Shown piece after piece: positions 32,360-45,639 of a stretch of DNA of 64,000 nucleotides. Each line of letters opens with the position of its first letter. The first letter of the stretch is position 1. The stretch lies in contig OY848917.1 of NCBI GenBank assembly GCA_963693285.1, positions 10,416,192 to 10,480,191 on the forward strand, read 5' to 3'. Source of the DNA: Xestospongia muta. Its lineage: Eukaryota; Porifera; Demospongiae; Haplosclerida; Petrosiidae. The notes beneath the pieces are model-generated. The model ran no database searches. It worked only from the letters and a program-made list of their open reading frames with translations, and was not told where the DNA came from. The translations under genes were made by a program, and so were the position numbers.

Positions 32360-33470
32360 GTGGAACAGTAAATCTCAAAACATATTCTTTCTAGTTAAAA
32401 AACCGAGGTGAGTCTCAATGAATTAAGAACAATTTCTCACCTTCAATACACACATATCGTGTACAGCATCTAAAATAGCATTTAAAAACATAGTTAAACT
32501 GTATCTCTTATCTGAATCTATATCTTTTACAGCTGTTGATAAAGTTTGTGATTTGGATACAAATTTGTTCAGTGTGGCTATGAATGATGATGACTTGATG
32601 TGTTGGTGGAAGGAATTGAAGTTTGTAAAGGTATCTTCAACAATTTTCTAATGTTCAATTAATGTCAAGTGTATTATTTAATTTTGTAATCATGTGCAAA
32701 ATTCAACTTGTGTTGTTGAACTGATTGTCTTTCAATTGCTGTATTTGCTATACTTATAACCACTTTACAAAACTATCAAAGTGGTGCTCAAAAAGAAACT
32801 GCCTGTAAACAAGACAATGTAGGTACATATACGGTGCTAGATCATAAAGAGGACAGTCAAAGTCATTCTTGAGATGAGATTGGTTGCTCAAAAGTTATTG
32901 CATCTTTCATTGTTTTGTATTAAAATACAGTCTATCTTGTTAGGAAGCTTTTGGAGACAGGTCAGCAGTAAGCCATACTATACAATATACATGTGAAATA
33001 AGTATAACAAATATTGTTTCTAACCTTGATGATCATCAAAAACAATGAACTCACTAAGTCCAACTATCCTAATTGCACAGGAATATCCAACAAATTAATA
33101 GGTGGTTTCTTTTTCATGCAAGAGTATTAAATAAAAAATATATACACCTACTAAAGCCTTAAGAAACCAGATTAGTAAGTCTGTGACTACTATTCAAGTC
33201 TTTTGCATTAACAGAATTTGTAAATTTCTGAATGTAAGTTTTTTTTCTAGGTGGATAAACAAATTCTCTCTCTACACATCATCATTATACTCAAGCACCA
33301 TCTGAGTCATCCTCATCAGAGGCCAGGGATAGGGTTAATTTTTCTTTTCTGTACATGACCTGGTCTTGATAAAGACTCTGTGTGTCCTGCAAACAGGTCA
33401 ATAGAGCCACACCCTCACTATAATTAAATGTCATGTCTTTCTTGTAGTTACTGTACAGTCTGTACCTTTA
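32360..33470. other. No confident gene
   Basis: Only short frames. GTGGTGCTCAAAAAGAAACT at about 32781-32800 and TTGGTTGCTCAAAAGTTATT at about 32880 resemble the Tc1-family terminus seen at 5.82 kb, so this may be a shredded mariner or MITE. Confidence 0.3.
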
Positions 33471-33479
33471 CTGATCAGT

Positions 33480-33895
33480 CTTTAGACCTTCACACGGTCA
33501 CCAAACAGCGGGATGATTTCCCTCAGATATTCTTCTGTGAGCTGTAGTAAGGTGTATCTATCGATTTTATACCGACATAGATATCCTCCAAAGAGTCATC
33601 GTCGATAGAGGGAGCATGCTACTTGATATAAAAGACTACCTCTTCAGGAGTTTTGCTTTCAAACTCTGTCTTAATTTTACTAGTCTGCTTACACTCGATA
33701 TGTCTAATAACACTTTCCCGTTCAACTCGTGGCTGGTGTAAATATAAATGTAAGGCCGTAAATTTGTAATTACTCTTTTTAAAAGAAAACGAAAAATCGA
33801 TTGAAAGGCTCTTACCATTCTCTATTTCGTTTGTCACTCTGTTATCCTTCAAAATCAACACAACTGTCTCTGCACATTCTAGTAATACCAATTTT
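33480..33895 (-). pseudogene. Degraded SAM-domain exons
   Basis: Minus strand: an exon-like block (about 33880-33817) ends at a GTAAGAGCC donor. A second starts after a TTTACACCAG acceptor (about 33733) and reads ...T-P-E-E-V-V-F-Y-I-K, a TAG, then H-A-P-S-I-D-D-D-S-L. After a one-base shift it continues R-Y-T-L-L-Q-L-T-E-E-Y-L-R-E-I-I-P, F-G-D-R-V-K-V and a stop (about 33487). Helix order and the L-L-x-L-T-E-E-x-L motif are those of a SAM domain, which mediates protein oligomerisation. One stop and one shift make it a relic. Confidence 0.5.
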
Positions 33896-34346
33896 ATTAT
33901 TCAATTTGCTGTTCCATTTTTTATCATCGAACATTCAAGAACTACAGGACATAGCAAAATCATACTTTATACACTGTGAAAGTGTAAATTATTTTAAAGA
34001 TAGAATTGAAGTAGAGAGTGATGGAGAAGCAGAGACTATGATATGGTACAATAGTGTTTTGCGAACCTAGACCAAGTTCGACCATTAGTACCTATACATT
34101 AATATTCAGTAAAATATTACACATATATGTCTTACTTGGAGATGAGTAATGTGATTGACACTTGTCAGTTGCACTAGTTTCTTGTCCATAAGTTCCCTTA
34201 CCTGTTCCACGCCCACAAGATGCATTAGTTCTAGACCCTGTTCGACCATTACAACCTATACATTAATATTCAGTAAAATAGTACATGTATATGTCTTACT
34301 TGGAGATGAGGTACATGTTGACACTCTTCAGTTAGACTAGTCCATG

Positions 34347-37300
34347 CCCCTGAGTTCCTACACTAGTTCCACGCCCACAAGATGTATTAGTTCTAGACCC
34401 TGTTCGACCATTATAAGTACCTATACATTAATATTCAGTAAAATAGTACATGTATATGTCTTACTTGGAGATGAGTTACGTGATTGACAGTCGTCAGTTG
34501 TACTAGTTCCACACCCATGAGCTCCTTCACTAGTTCCACGCCCATGAGTTCCTACACTATTTCCTCGCCCACAAGTTCCTACACTAGTTCCACACCTACG
34601 AGATGTATTAGTTCTAGACCCTGTTTGATCATTAGTACATATATACTAATATTTATAAATAGTACATGTATATGTCTTACTTGGAGATGAGTTACGTGAT
34701 TGACACTCGTCAGTTGCTCTACTTCCTGGCCCATGCGTTCCCTTACTAGTTCCACACCCACAAGATACATTAGTTCTAGACCTTGTTCGAGAATTAGTAC
34801 CTATACGTTAATATTCAGTAAAATAGTACATGTATATGTCTTCTTGGAGATGAGTTACGTGTTGACACTCTTCAATTAGACTAGTCCACTCCCCCGAGTT
34901 CCTAAACTAGTTCCACGCCCATGAGATGTATTAGATCTAGATCCTGTTCGACCATTAGTACCTATACATTAATATTCAGTAAAATAGTACATGTATATCA
35001 CTTACTTGGAGATGAGTTACATGATTGACACTCATCAGTTGCACTAGTTCCACAATCGTGAGTTCCTACACTAGTTCCACGCCCACAAGATGCATTAGTT
35101 CTAGACCCTGTTTGACAATTAGTACTTATACATTAATATTCAGTAAAATAGTACATGTATATGTCTTACTTTGAGATGAGTTACATGATTGACACTCATC
35201 AGTAGTACTAGTTCCTCGCCAACGAGTTCCCTTACTAGTTTCACACCCACGAGATGCATTAGTTCTAGACCCTGTTCGAACATTAGTACCTATATATTAA
35301 TATACAATAAAATAGTATATATATATGTCTTACTTGGAGATGAGTTACATGATTGACACTTGTTAGTTGCACTAGTTCCATGCCCACGAGATGCATTAGT
35401 TCTAGACCCTGTTTGACCATTAGTACCTACACATTAATATTCAATAAATAGTATATGTATATGTCTTACTTGGAGACGAGTTACGTGATTGACACTCGTG
35501 AATTGCACTAGCTTCTTGCCCACGAGTTCCCTCACTAGTTCCACGCCTACGAGTTTCTACACTAGTTCCTTGCCCACAAGTTCCCTTACTAGTTCTATGC
35601 CCACGAGATGCATTAGTTCTAGACCCTGTTCAATCATTAGTACCTTTACTTGAGATGAGTTATGTGTTGACACTCTTCAGTTAGACTAGTACACCCCCCT
35701 TGAGTTCCTACACTAGTACCACGCCCACGAGATATATTAGTACTAGATTCTGTTTGACCATTAGTACCTATACATTAATATTCAATAAAATAGTACAGTA
35801 CATGTATATCCTTTACTTGTAGATAAGATACGTGATTGACACTCGTCAGTTGCACTAGTTTCAAATCCACAAATTCCTATACATTCCACGCCCACAAGAT
35901 GCATTAGTTCTACATTCTGTTTGACCATTAGTACCTATACATTAATATTCGGTAAAATAGTACATGTATATATCTTACTTGAGATGAGTTAAGTGTTGAC
36001 ACTCTTCAGTTAGACTAGTCCACGCCCCTGAGTTCCTACACTAGTAGCACGCCCACGAGATGCATTAGTTCTAGATCCTGTTCGACCATTAGTACCTATA
36101 TTTTAACATTCAGTAAAATAGTATAGTACATGTATATCCCTTACTTGGAGACAAGTTACGTGATTGACACTCGTTAGTTGCACTAGTTCCACGCCAACCA
36201 GTTCCTACTCTAGTTTCACACCCACGAGTCTCACTAGGTCCTTATCCATGAGTTCCATCACTACTTCCTCGCACACGAGTTCGCTCACAAGTTCCATACC
36301 CATGAGATGCATTAGTTCTAGACCCCTGTTCGACCATTAGTACCTATACATTTATATTCAGTTAATAGTACATGTATTGTCTTACTTGGAGATGAGTTAC
36401 GTGATTGACAGTCGTCAGTTGCACTAGTTCCACACCCACGAGTTCCTAGAATAGTACCTTGCCCACGAGTTCCCTCACTAGTTCCACCCCCACAGGATGC
36501 ATTAGTTCTAGACCCTGTTTGACCATTAGTACCTATACATTAATATTCAGTAAAATAGTACATGTATATCTCTTACTTGGAGATGAGTTACATGATTGAC
36601 ACTCATCAGTTGCACTAGTTCCAAAATCATGAGTTCCTATACCAGTTCCATGCCCACAAGATGCATTAGTTCTAGACCCTGTTTGACGATTAGTACCTAT
36701 ATATTAATATTCAGTACAATAGTACACGTATATGTCTTACTTGGAGATGAGTTACATGATTGACACTCATCAGTAGTACTAGTTCCTCGCCCACAAATTC
36801 CCTTACTAGTTTCACACCCACAAGATGCATTAGTTTTAGACCCTGTTCGACCATTAGTACCTATATATTAATATTTAGTACAATAGTACATGTATATGTC
36901 TTACTTGGAGATGAGTTACATGATTGACACTCATCAGTAGTACTAGTTCCTCGCCCACAAATTCCCTTACTAGTTTCACACCCACGAGATGCATTAGTTC
37001 TAGACCCTGTTCGACCATTAGTACCTATATATTAATATTCAGCAAAATAGTACATATATATGTCTTACTTGGAGAAGAGTTACATGATTGACACTTGTCA
37101 GTTGCACTAGCTCCTCGCCCACGAGTTCCCTCACTAATCAACGAATTCCTATACGTTCCACGACCACGAGATGCATTAGTTCTAGATTCTGTTTGACTGT
37201 TAGTACCTATACAATGATATTCAGTAAAATAGTACATGTATATATCTTACTTGGAGATGAGTTATTTGATTGACACTTGTCAGTTGCACTAGTTTCACGC

Positions 37301-38391
37301 CAACCAGTTCCTACTCTAGTTCCACACCCAGGAGTTTCACTAGGTTCTCACCCACAAGTTCCATCACTAGTTCCTTGCCCACGAGTTCCCTCACAAGTTC
37401 TATACCCACGAAATGCATTAGTTCTAGACCCTTATTCAACCATTAGTATCTATACATTCATATTCAGTAAATAGTACATGTATATGTCTTACTTGGAGAT
37501 GAGTTACGTGATTGACAGTCGTCACTTGCACTAGTTCCACACCCATGAGTTTCTACAATGGTACCTTGCCCAGGAGTTCTCTTGCCCACAAGATGCATTA
37601 GTTCTAGACCATGTTTGACCATTAGTACCTATATGTTAATATTTAGTAAAATAGTACATGTATATGTCTTACTTGGAGATGAGTTACATGATTAACAATT
37701 GTTAGTTTCACTAGTTCCTTGCCCATGAGTTCCTACACTAGTTCCACGCCCACAAGACGCATTAGTTCTAGACCCTGTTCGACCATTAGTACATATAGTA
37801 AATAGTATATGTATATGTCTTACTTGGAGATGAGTTACGTGATTGACACTAGTCAGTTGCACTAGTTCCTTGCCCACGAGTTCCTAAACTAGTTCCATGC
37901 CCACGAGATGCATTAGTTCTAGACCCAGTTTGACCATTAGTACCTATACATTAATATTCAGTAAAATAGTACATACATATGTCTTACTTGGAGATGAGTT
38001 ACATGATTGAAACTTGTCAGTTGCACTAGTTCCTCATCTATGAATTCTTACACTAGTTTCTCACCCTTGAATTCCCTTACTAGTTCCACGCCCATGAGAT
38101 GCATTAGTTCTAGACCCTGTTCGACCATTAGTACCTATACATTAATATTCAGTAAAATAGTACATATATATATCTTACTTAGAGATGAGTTACGCGTTGA
38201 CACTCTTTAGTTAGACTAGTCCACCGGCCCTGAGTTCCTACACTAGTTGCATGCCCACGAGATGTATTAGTTCTAGACCCTGTTCAACCATTATAAGTAC
38301 CTATACATTAATACTCAGTAAAATAGTACATGTATATGTCTTACTCGGAGATAAGTTATGTGTTGACACTCTTCAGTTAGCCTAGTCCACA
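34347..38391. repeat. Left copy of a 4,045-bp tandem duplication inside the array
   Basis: Every base pattern from about 34347 recurs 4,045 bp to the right (for example 34484/38529, 37025/41070, 38007/42052). By eye only a handful of single-base differences exist over the whole copy. It contains about 23 of the small units, including the same irregular ones, so the block was copied as a whole. Confidence 0.95.
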
Positions 38392-41300
38392 CCCCTGAGT
38401 TCCTACACTAGTTCCACGCCCACAAGATGTATTAGTTCTAGACCCTGTTCGACCATTATAAGTACCTATACATTAATATTCAGTAAAATAGTACATGTAT
38501 ATGTCTTACTTGGAGATGAGTTACGTGATTGACAGTCGTCAGTTGTACTAGTTCCACACCCATGAGCTCCTTCACTAGTTCCACGCCCATGAGTTCCTAC
38601 ACTATTTCCTCGCCCACAAGTTCCTACACTAGTTCCACACCTACGAGATGTATTAGTTCTAGACCCTGTTTGATCATTAGTACATATATACTAATATTTA
38701 TAAATAGTACATGTATATGTCTTACTTGGAGATGAGTTACGTGATTGACACTCGTCAGTTGCTCTACTTCCTGGCCCATGCGTTCCCTTACTAGTTCCAC
38801 ACCCACAAGATACATTAGTTCTAGACCTTGTTCGAGAATTAGTACCTATACGTTAATATTCAGTAAAATAGTACATGTATATGTCTTCTTGGAGATGAGT
38901 TACGTGTTGACACTCTTCAGTTAGACTAGTCCACTCCCCCGAGTTCCTAAACTAGTTCCACGCCCATGAGATGTATTAGATCTAGATCCTGTTCGACCAT
39001 TAGTACCTATACATTAATATTCAGTAAAATAGTACATGTATATCACTTACTTGGAGATGAGTTACATGATTGACACTCATCAGTTGCACTAGTTCCACAA
39101 TCGTGAGTTCCTACACTAGTTCCACGCCCACAAGATGCATTAGTTCTAGACCCTGTTTGACAATTAGTACTTATACATTAATATTCAGTAAAATAGTACA
39201 TGTATATGTCTTACTTTGAGATGAGTTACATGATTGACACTCATCAGTAGTACTAGTTCCTCGCCAACGAGTTCCCTTACTAGTTTCACACCCACGAGAT
39301 GCATTAGTTCTAGACCCTGTTCGAACATTAGTACCTATATATTAATATACAATAAAATAGTATATATATATGTCTTACTTGGAGATGAGTTACATGATTG
39401 ACACTTGTTAGTTGCACTAGTTCCATGCCCACGAGATGCATTAGTTCTAGACCCTGTTTGACCATTAGTACCTACACATTAATATTCAATAAATAGTATA
39501 TGTATATGTCTTACTTGGAGACGAGTTACGTGATTGACACTCGTGAATTGCACTAGCTTCTTGCCCACGAGTTCCCTCACTAGTTCCACGCCTACGAGTT
39601 TCTACACTAGTTCCTTGCCCACAAGTTCCCTTACTAGTTCTATGCCCACGAGATGCATTAGTTCTAGACCCTGTTCAATCATTAGTACCTTTACTTGAGA
39701 TGAGTTATGTGTTGACACTCTTCAGTTAGACTAGTACACCCCCCTTGAGTTCCTACACTAGTACCACGCCCACGAGATATATTAGTACTAGATTCTGTTT
39801 GACCATTAGTACCTATACATTAATATTCAATAAAATAGTACAGTACATGTATATCCTTTACTTGTAGATAAGATACGTGATTGACACTCGTCAGTTGCAC
39901 TAGTTTCAAATCCACAAATTCCTATACATTCCACGCCCACAAGATGCATTAGTTCTACATTCTGTTTGACCATTAGTACCTATACATTAATATTCGGTAA
40001 AATAGTACATGTATATATCTTACTTGAGATGAGTTAAGTGTTGACACTCTTCAGTTAGACTAGTCCACGCCCCTGAGTTCCTACACTAGTAGCACGCCCA
40101 CGAGATGCATTAGTTCTAGATCCTGTTCGACCATTAGTACCTATATTTTAACATTCAGTAAAATAGTATAGTACATGTATATCCCTTACTTGGAGACAAG
40201 TTACGTGATTGACACTCGTTAGTTGCACTAGTTCCACGCCAACCAGTTCCTACTCTAGTTTCACACCCACGAGTCTCACTAGGTCCTTATCCATGAGTTC
40301 CATCACTACTTCCTCGCACACGAGTTCGCTCACAAGTTCCATACCCATGAGATGCATTAGTTCTAGACCCCTGTTCGACCATTAGTACCTATACATTTAT
40401 ATTCAGTTAATAGTACATGTATTGTCTTACTTGGAGATGAGTTACGTGATTGACAGTCGTCAGTTGCACTAGTTCCACACCCACGAGTTCCTAGAATAGT
40501 ACCTTGCCCACGAGTTCCCTCACTAGTTCCACCCCCACAGGATGCATTAGTTCTAGACCCTGTTTGACCATTAGTACCTATACATTAATATTCAGTAAAA
40601 TAGTACATGTATATCTCTTACTTGGAGATGAGTTACATGATTGACACTCATCAGTTGCACTAGTTCCAAAATCATGAGTTCCTATACCAGTTCCATGCCC
40701 ACAAGATGCATTAGTTCTAGACCCTGTTTGACGATTAGTACCTATATATTAATATTCAGTACAATAGTACACGTATATGTCTTACTTGGAGATGAGTTAC
40801 ATGATTGACACTCATCAGTAGTACTAGTTCCTCGCCCACAAATTCCCTTACTAGTTTCACACCCACAAGATGCATTAGTTTTAGACCCTGTTCGACCATT
40901 AGTACCTATATATTAATATTTAGTACAATAGTACATGTATATGTCTTACTTGGAGATGAGTTACATGATTGACACTCATCAGTAGTACTAGTTCCTCGCC
41001 CACAAATTCCCTTACTAGTTTCACACCCACGAGATGCATTAGTTCTAGACCCTGTTCGACCATTAGTACCTATATATTAATATTCAGCAAAATAGTACAT
41101 ATATATGTCTTACTTGGAGAAGAGTTACATGATTGACACTTGTCAGTTGCACTAGCTCCTCGCCCACGAGTTCCCTCACTAATCAACGAATTCCTATACG
41201 TTCCACGACCACGAGATGCATTAGTTCTAGATTCTGTTTGACTGTTAGTACCTATACAATGATATTCAGTAAAATAGTACATGTATATATCTTACTTGGA

Positions 41301-42436
41301 GATGAGTTATTTGATTGACACTTGTCAGTTGCACTAGTTCCACGCCAACCAGTTCCTACTCTAGTTCCACACCCAGGAGTTTCACTAGGTTCTCACCCAC
41401 AAGTTCCATCACTAGTTCCTTGCCCACGAGTTCCCTCACAAGTTCTATACCCACGAAATGCATTAGTTCTAGACCCTTATTCAACCATTAGTACCTATAC
41501 ATTCATATTCAGTAAATAGTACATGTATATGTCTTACTTGGAGATGAGTTACGTGATTGACAGTCGTCACTTGCACTAGTTCCACACCCATGAGTTTCTA
41601 CAATGGTACCTTGCCCAGGAGTTCTCTTGCCCACAAGATGCATTAGTTCTAGACCATGTTTGACCATTAGTACCTATATGTTAATATTTAGTAAAATAGT
41701 ACATGTATATGTCTTACTTGGAGATGAGTTACATGATTAACAATTGTTAGTTTCACTAGTTCCTTGCCCATGAGTTCCTACACTAGTTCCACGCCCACAA
41801 GACGCATTAGTTCTAGACCCTGTTCGACCATTAGTACATATAGTAAATAGTATATGTATATGTCTTACTTGGAGATGAGTTACGTGATTGACACTAGTCA
41901 GTTGCACTAGTTCCTTGCCCACGAGTTCCTAAACTAGTTCCATGCCCACGAGATGCATTAGTTCTAGACCCAGTTTGACCATTAGTACCTATACATTAAT
42001 ATTCAGTAAAATAGTACATACATATGTCTTACTTGGAGATGAGTTACATGATTGAAACTTGTCAGTTGCACTAGTTCCTCATCTATGAATTCTTACACTA
42101 GTTTCTCACCCTTGAATTCCCTTACTAGTTCCACGCCCATGAGATGCATTAGTTCTAGACCCTGTTCGACCATTAGTACCTATACATTAATATTCAGTAA
42201 AATAGTACATATATATATCTTACTTAGAGATGAGTTACGCGTTGACACTCTTTAGTTAGACTAGTCCACCGGCCCTGAGTTCCTACACTAGTTGCATGCC
42301 CACGAGATGTATTAGTTCTAGACCCTGTTCAACCATTATAAGTACCTATACATTAATACTCAGTAAAATAGTACATGTATATGTCTTACTCGGAGATAAG
42401 TTATGTGTTGACACTCTTCAGTTAGCCTAGTCCACA
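38392..42436. repeat. Right copy of the 4,045-bp tandem duplication
   Basis: Matches the left copy except for a few substitutions (for example at 41325, 41493 and 38934 relative to 37280, 37448 and 34889). Homology to the left copy's start fades after about 42560, so the junction can only be placed within about 125 bp. Confidence 0.95.
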
Positions 42437-44867
42437 CCCCTGAGTTCCTACACTAGTTCCACGCCCACGAGATGTATTAGTTCTAGACCCTGTTCGACCA
42501 TTATAAGTACCTATACATTAATATTCAGTAAAATAGTACATGTATATGTCTTACTTGGAGATGAATTACGTGATTGACACTCGTCACTTGCACTAGTTCC
42601 TCGCCCACGAGTTCCTATACTAGTTCCATACCCACAAGATGCATTAGTTCTAAACCCCGCTTGACCTATAGTACCTATATATTAATATTCAGGAAAATAG
42701 TACATGTATACGTCTTACTTGGAGATGAGTTACATGATTGACACTTGTCAGTTGCACTAGTTCCTCGCCGACGAGTCACCTCACTAGTTCCGCGCCCATG
42801 AGATGCATTAGTTCTAGACCCTGTTCGACCATTAGTACCTACACAATAATATTCAATAAATAGTATATGTATATGTCTTACTTGGAGATGAGTTACGTGA
42901 TTGACAGTCGGCAGTTGCACTGGTTCCACACCCATGACCTCCTTCACTAGTTCCACACCCACGAGTTCCTACACTATTTCCTCGCCCACAAGTTCCTATA
43001 ATAATTCCACGCCCATGAGATGCATTAGTTCTAGACCCTGTTTGATCATTAGTACATATATATTAATATTTAGTAAATAGTATATGTATATGTCTTACTT
43101 GGAGATGAGTTACATGATTGACACTCATCACTTGCTCTACTTCCTGGCTCATAAGTTCCCTCACTAGTTCCACGCCCACAAGATGCATTAGTTCTAGACC
43201 CTGTTTGACCATTACTACCTATACATTAATATTCAGTAAAATAGTATATATATATGTCTTACTAAGAGATGAGTTACGCGTTGACACTCTTTAGTTAGAC
43301 CAGTCCACGCCCCTGAGTTCCTACACTAGTTCCATGCCCACGAGATGTATTAGTTCTAGACCCTGTTCGACCATTATAAGTACCTATACATTAATACTTA
43401 GTAAAATAGTACATGTATATGTCTTACTTGGAGATGAGTAACGTGTTGACACTCTTCAGTTAGCCTAGTCCACACCCCTGAGTTCCTACACTAGTTCCAC
43501 GCCCACGAGATGTAATAGTTCTAGACCCTGTTGACCATTATAAGTACCTATACATTAATATTCAGTAAAATAGTACATGTATATGTCTTACTTAGAGATG
43601 AGTTATGTATTGACACTCTTCAGTTAGACTAGTCCACGCCCCTGAGTTCCTACAATTTTTCCACACCCACAAGATGTATTTGTTCTAGATCCTATTCAAC
43701 CATTATAGTTCCACAATCATGAGTTCCTATATCAGTTCCACGCCCACAAGATGCATTAGTTCTAGACCCTGTCTGACCATTAGTACCTATACTTTGATAT
43801 TCAGTACAATAGTACATGTATATATCTTGCTTGGAGATGAGTTACGTGATTGACGCTCGTCAGTTGCACTACTTCTACATCCATGAGTTCCTACACCAGA
43901 TCCACGCCCATGAAATGTATTAGTTCTAGACCCTGTTCGACCATTAGTAACTACACGTTAATATTCAGTAAAATAGTACATGTGTATGTTTTACTTGGAG
44001 ATTAGTTACGTGATCACACTTGTCAGTTCCACTAGTTCCACGCCAACCAGTTCCTACTCTAGTTCCACACCCACGAGTCTCACTAGGTCCTCACCCACAA
44101 GTTCCATCACTAGTTCCACACCAACCAGTTCCTACAATAGTACCTTGCCCACGAGTTCACCTCACTAGTTCCATACCCACAAGATGCATTAGTTCTAGAC
44201 CCTGTTTGACCATTAGTACCTGTACATTAATATTCAGTAAAATAGTAGATGTATATGTTATACTTGGAGATGAGTTACGTGATTGACACTCGTCAGTTGC
44301 ACTAGTTCCTCACCCACGAGTTCCTACACTAGTTCCATGCCCATGAGATGCATTAGTTCTAGACCCAGTTCAACCATTAGTACCTATACATTAATATTCA
44401 GTAAAATACTACATATATGTGTCTTACTTGGAGATGAGTTACATGATTGACGCTTGTCAGTTGCACTAGCTCCTTGCCCACAAGATGCATTAGTTCTACA
44501 CCCTGTTTGACCATTAGTACATATATATTAATATTCAGTAAATAGTATATGTATATGTCTTACTTGAAGATGAGTTACGTGATTGACACTCGTCAGTTGC
44601 ACTAGTTCCTCACCCACGAGTTCCTACACTAGTTCCATGCCCATGAGATGCATTAGTTCTAGACCCAGTTCAACCATTAGTACCTATACATTAATATTCA
44701 GTAAAATACTACATATATGTGTCCTACTTGGAGATGAGTTACATGATTGACACTTGTCAGTTGCACTAGTTCCTCGCCTATGAATTCTTACACTAGTTTC
44801 TCGCCCAAGAGTTCTCTTACCAGTTCCATACCCACAAGATGCATTAGTTCTAGACCCTGTTCGACCA

Positions 44868-45610
44868 TTAGTACCTATACATTAATATCCAACGCTCATC
44901 AGTAGTGATATCATATCCTTCCTCATACCTTCTAATAAAATGAGCAATTTCTTTACTTGTGAATGTGACAGTTGGTTTGGTTATAGTCTTGCAACTGGGA
45001 GCGGAAGAATTACAAGCAGGGCTATATAAAGGAATAAAGGCTAGTCCTGTTCTTTCAGTCAAGGAGATAGGATTATTAATGTGAAGTGTGCTGTCAATCA
45101 CATTAATGGCATTACAGTCAAATGGATAAATACCTGTTGTGCGTAAAGCAGACACAATGTTTGGTATAGTCATAGAGCGGTACCATGCCTTACTAAATAA
45201 TGGCAAAAAGTCATACTCTGTCATGTATCTACCAGAATTCTTGGACATAAAACTCTGACATTCCAGGTTTCAGTACATGTCTTTAAAGGAACAAATATGC
45301 ATTTGTCAAGGGTCGAGTCAAGTGGTCATGTTGGGAGGTAAGCAGAATACTATCACCATTTCCTTAGCTGCTCTTCTTACAAAGCTAGGATTGTAATAAG
45401 TAGAATGGTCATCAAGAAGCGGAATTGGTCTTGACAATTGGGAATGGACAAGATAATGGTGTGTGAACCAGTTCAGGAAGATTTTAGAATTCATTCATCC
45501 ACCCTGTGTTCTGGCAGATATACTTTGCCAATGGGACCAACTGCTGGTGTAAAAGGGTTCTGGACCAATTTGTATTCGGCAGTATATCATTGAGCCACTG
45601 GCCTTTAACT
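44868..45610 (-). mobile_element. pogo/Tigger-type DDE transposase relic, C-terminal two thirds
   Basis: Minus-strand blocks in shifting frames: T-G-W-M-N-E and F-L-N-W-F-T-H-H (45520-45460), L-L-D-D-H-S-T-Y-Y-N-P with a catalytic Asp (45420-45390), I-V-F-C-L-P-P-N (about 45340), T-L-D-K-C-I-F-V-P-L-K (about 45300). The clean frame 45248-44868 holds F-L-P-L-F-S-K-A-W, F/L-R-T-T-G-I-Y-P-F-D and R-Y-E-E-G-Y-D-I-T-T-D-E-R at its end. The order is that of DDE_1 transposases. The coding end fuses directly into the micro-exon array at about 44889. Confidence 0.8.
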
Positions 45611-45639
45611 ATTCTGGTTCATAGCATACTCTGATTTGC

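Larger units (their letters stand above)
34057..44888 (-). repeat. Array of about 60 tandem micro-exon-like units with 44-nt introns
   Basis: Units of about 120-250 bp (typically about 165) repeat through 10.8 kb. On the minus strand nearly every unit has a donor (C-C-A-A then GTAAGACATATACATGTA), a 44-nt intron and an acceptor (TTAATGTATAG, then GTACTAATGG); for example introns at 34256-34299 and 34421-34464. The segment between would encode T-N-G-R-T-G-S-R-T-N-A-S-R-G-R-G-T-S, variable numbers of a 27-bp subrepeat (G-T-R-G-R-G-T-S-V), then A-T-D-E-C-Q-S-R-N-S-S-P-S. Some units read through in phase (42675-42850, 37060-37200). Others contain stops (N-G-stop at about 44370; T-N-N-C-stop at about 37697), and a second unit type lacks two bases and ends in G-L-V-stop. 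It is either a partly decayed exon array or a satellite born from an exon. Confidence 0.75.

Noticed and set aside
32775..32900. Full Tc1/mariner insertion
   Set aside because: Only terminus-like words were found; both point the same way and no transposase lies between them.
33636..33818. Alternative SAM-like reading (L-N-G-K-V-L-L-D-I-S)
   Set aside because: A different frame of the same exon also looks SAM-like, but the T-P-E-E-V-V...L-T-E-E-Y-L-R-E reading gives a fuller domain in the correct helix order, so I kept that one.
34155..44286. Plus-strand Ser/Thr-rich frames across the array
   Set aside because: Each ends at a stop in the same place of the unit (GTGATTGA) and reads through the minus-strand intron. 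They are mirror images of the repeat, not a gene.
34057..44888. CRISPR-like or centromeric satellite array
   Set aside because: Units are about 165 bp with internal variation and paired splice signals, not 25-40 bp repeats with unique spacers. There is no cas gene, and all other content is eukaryotic.
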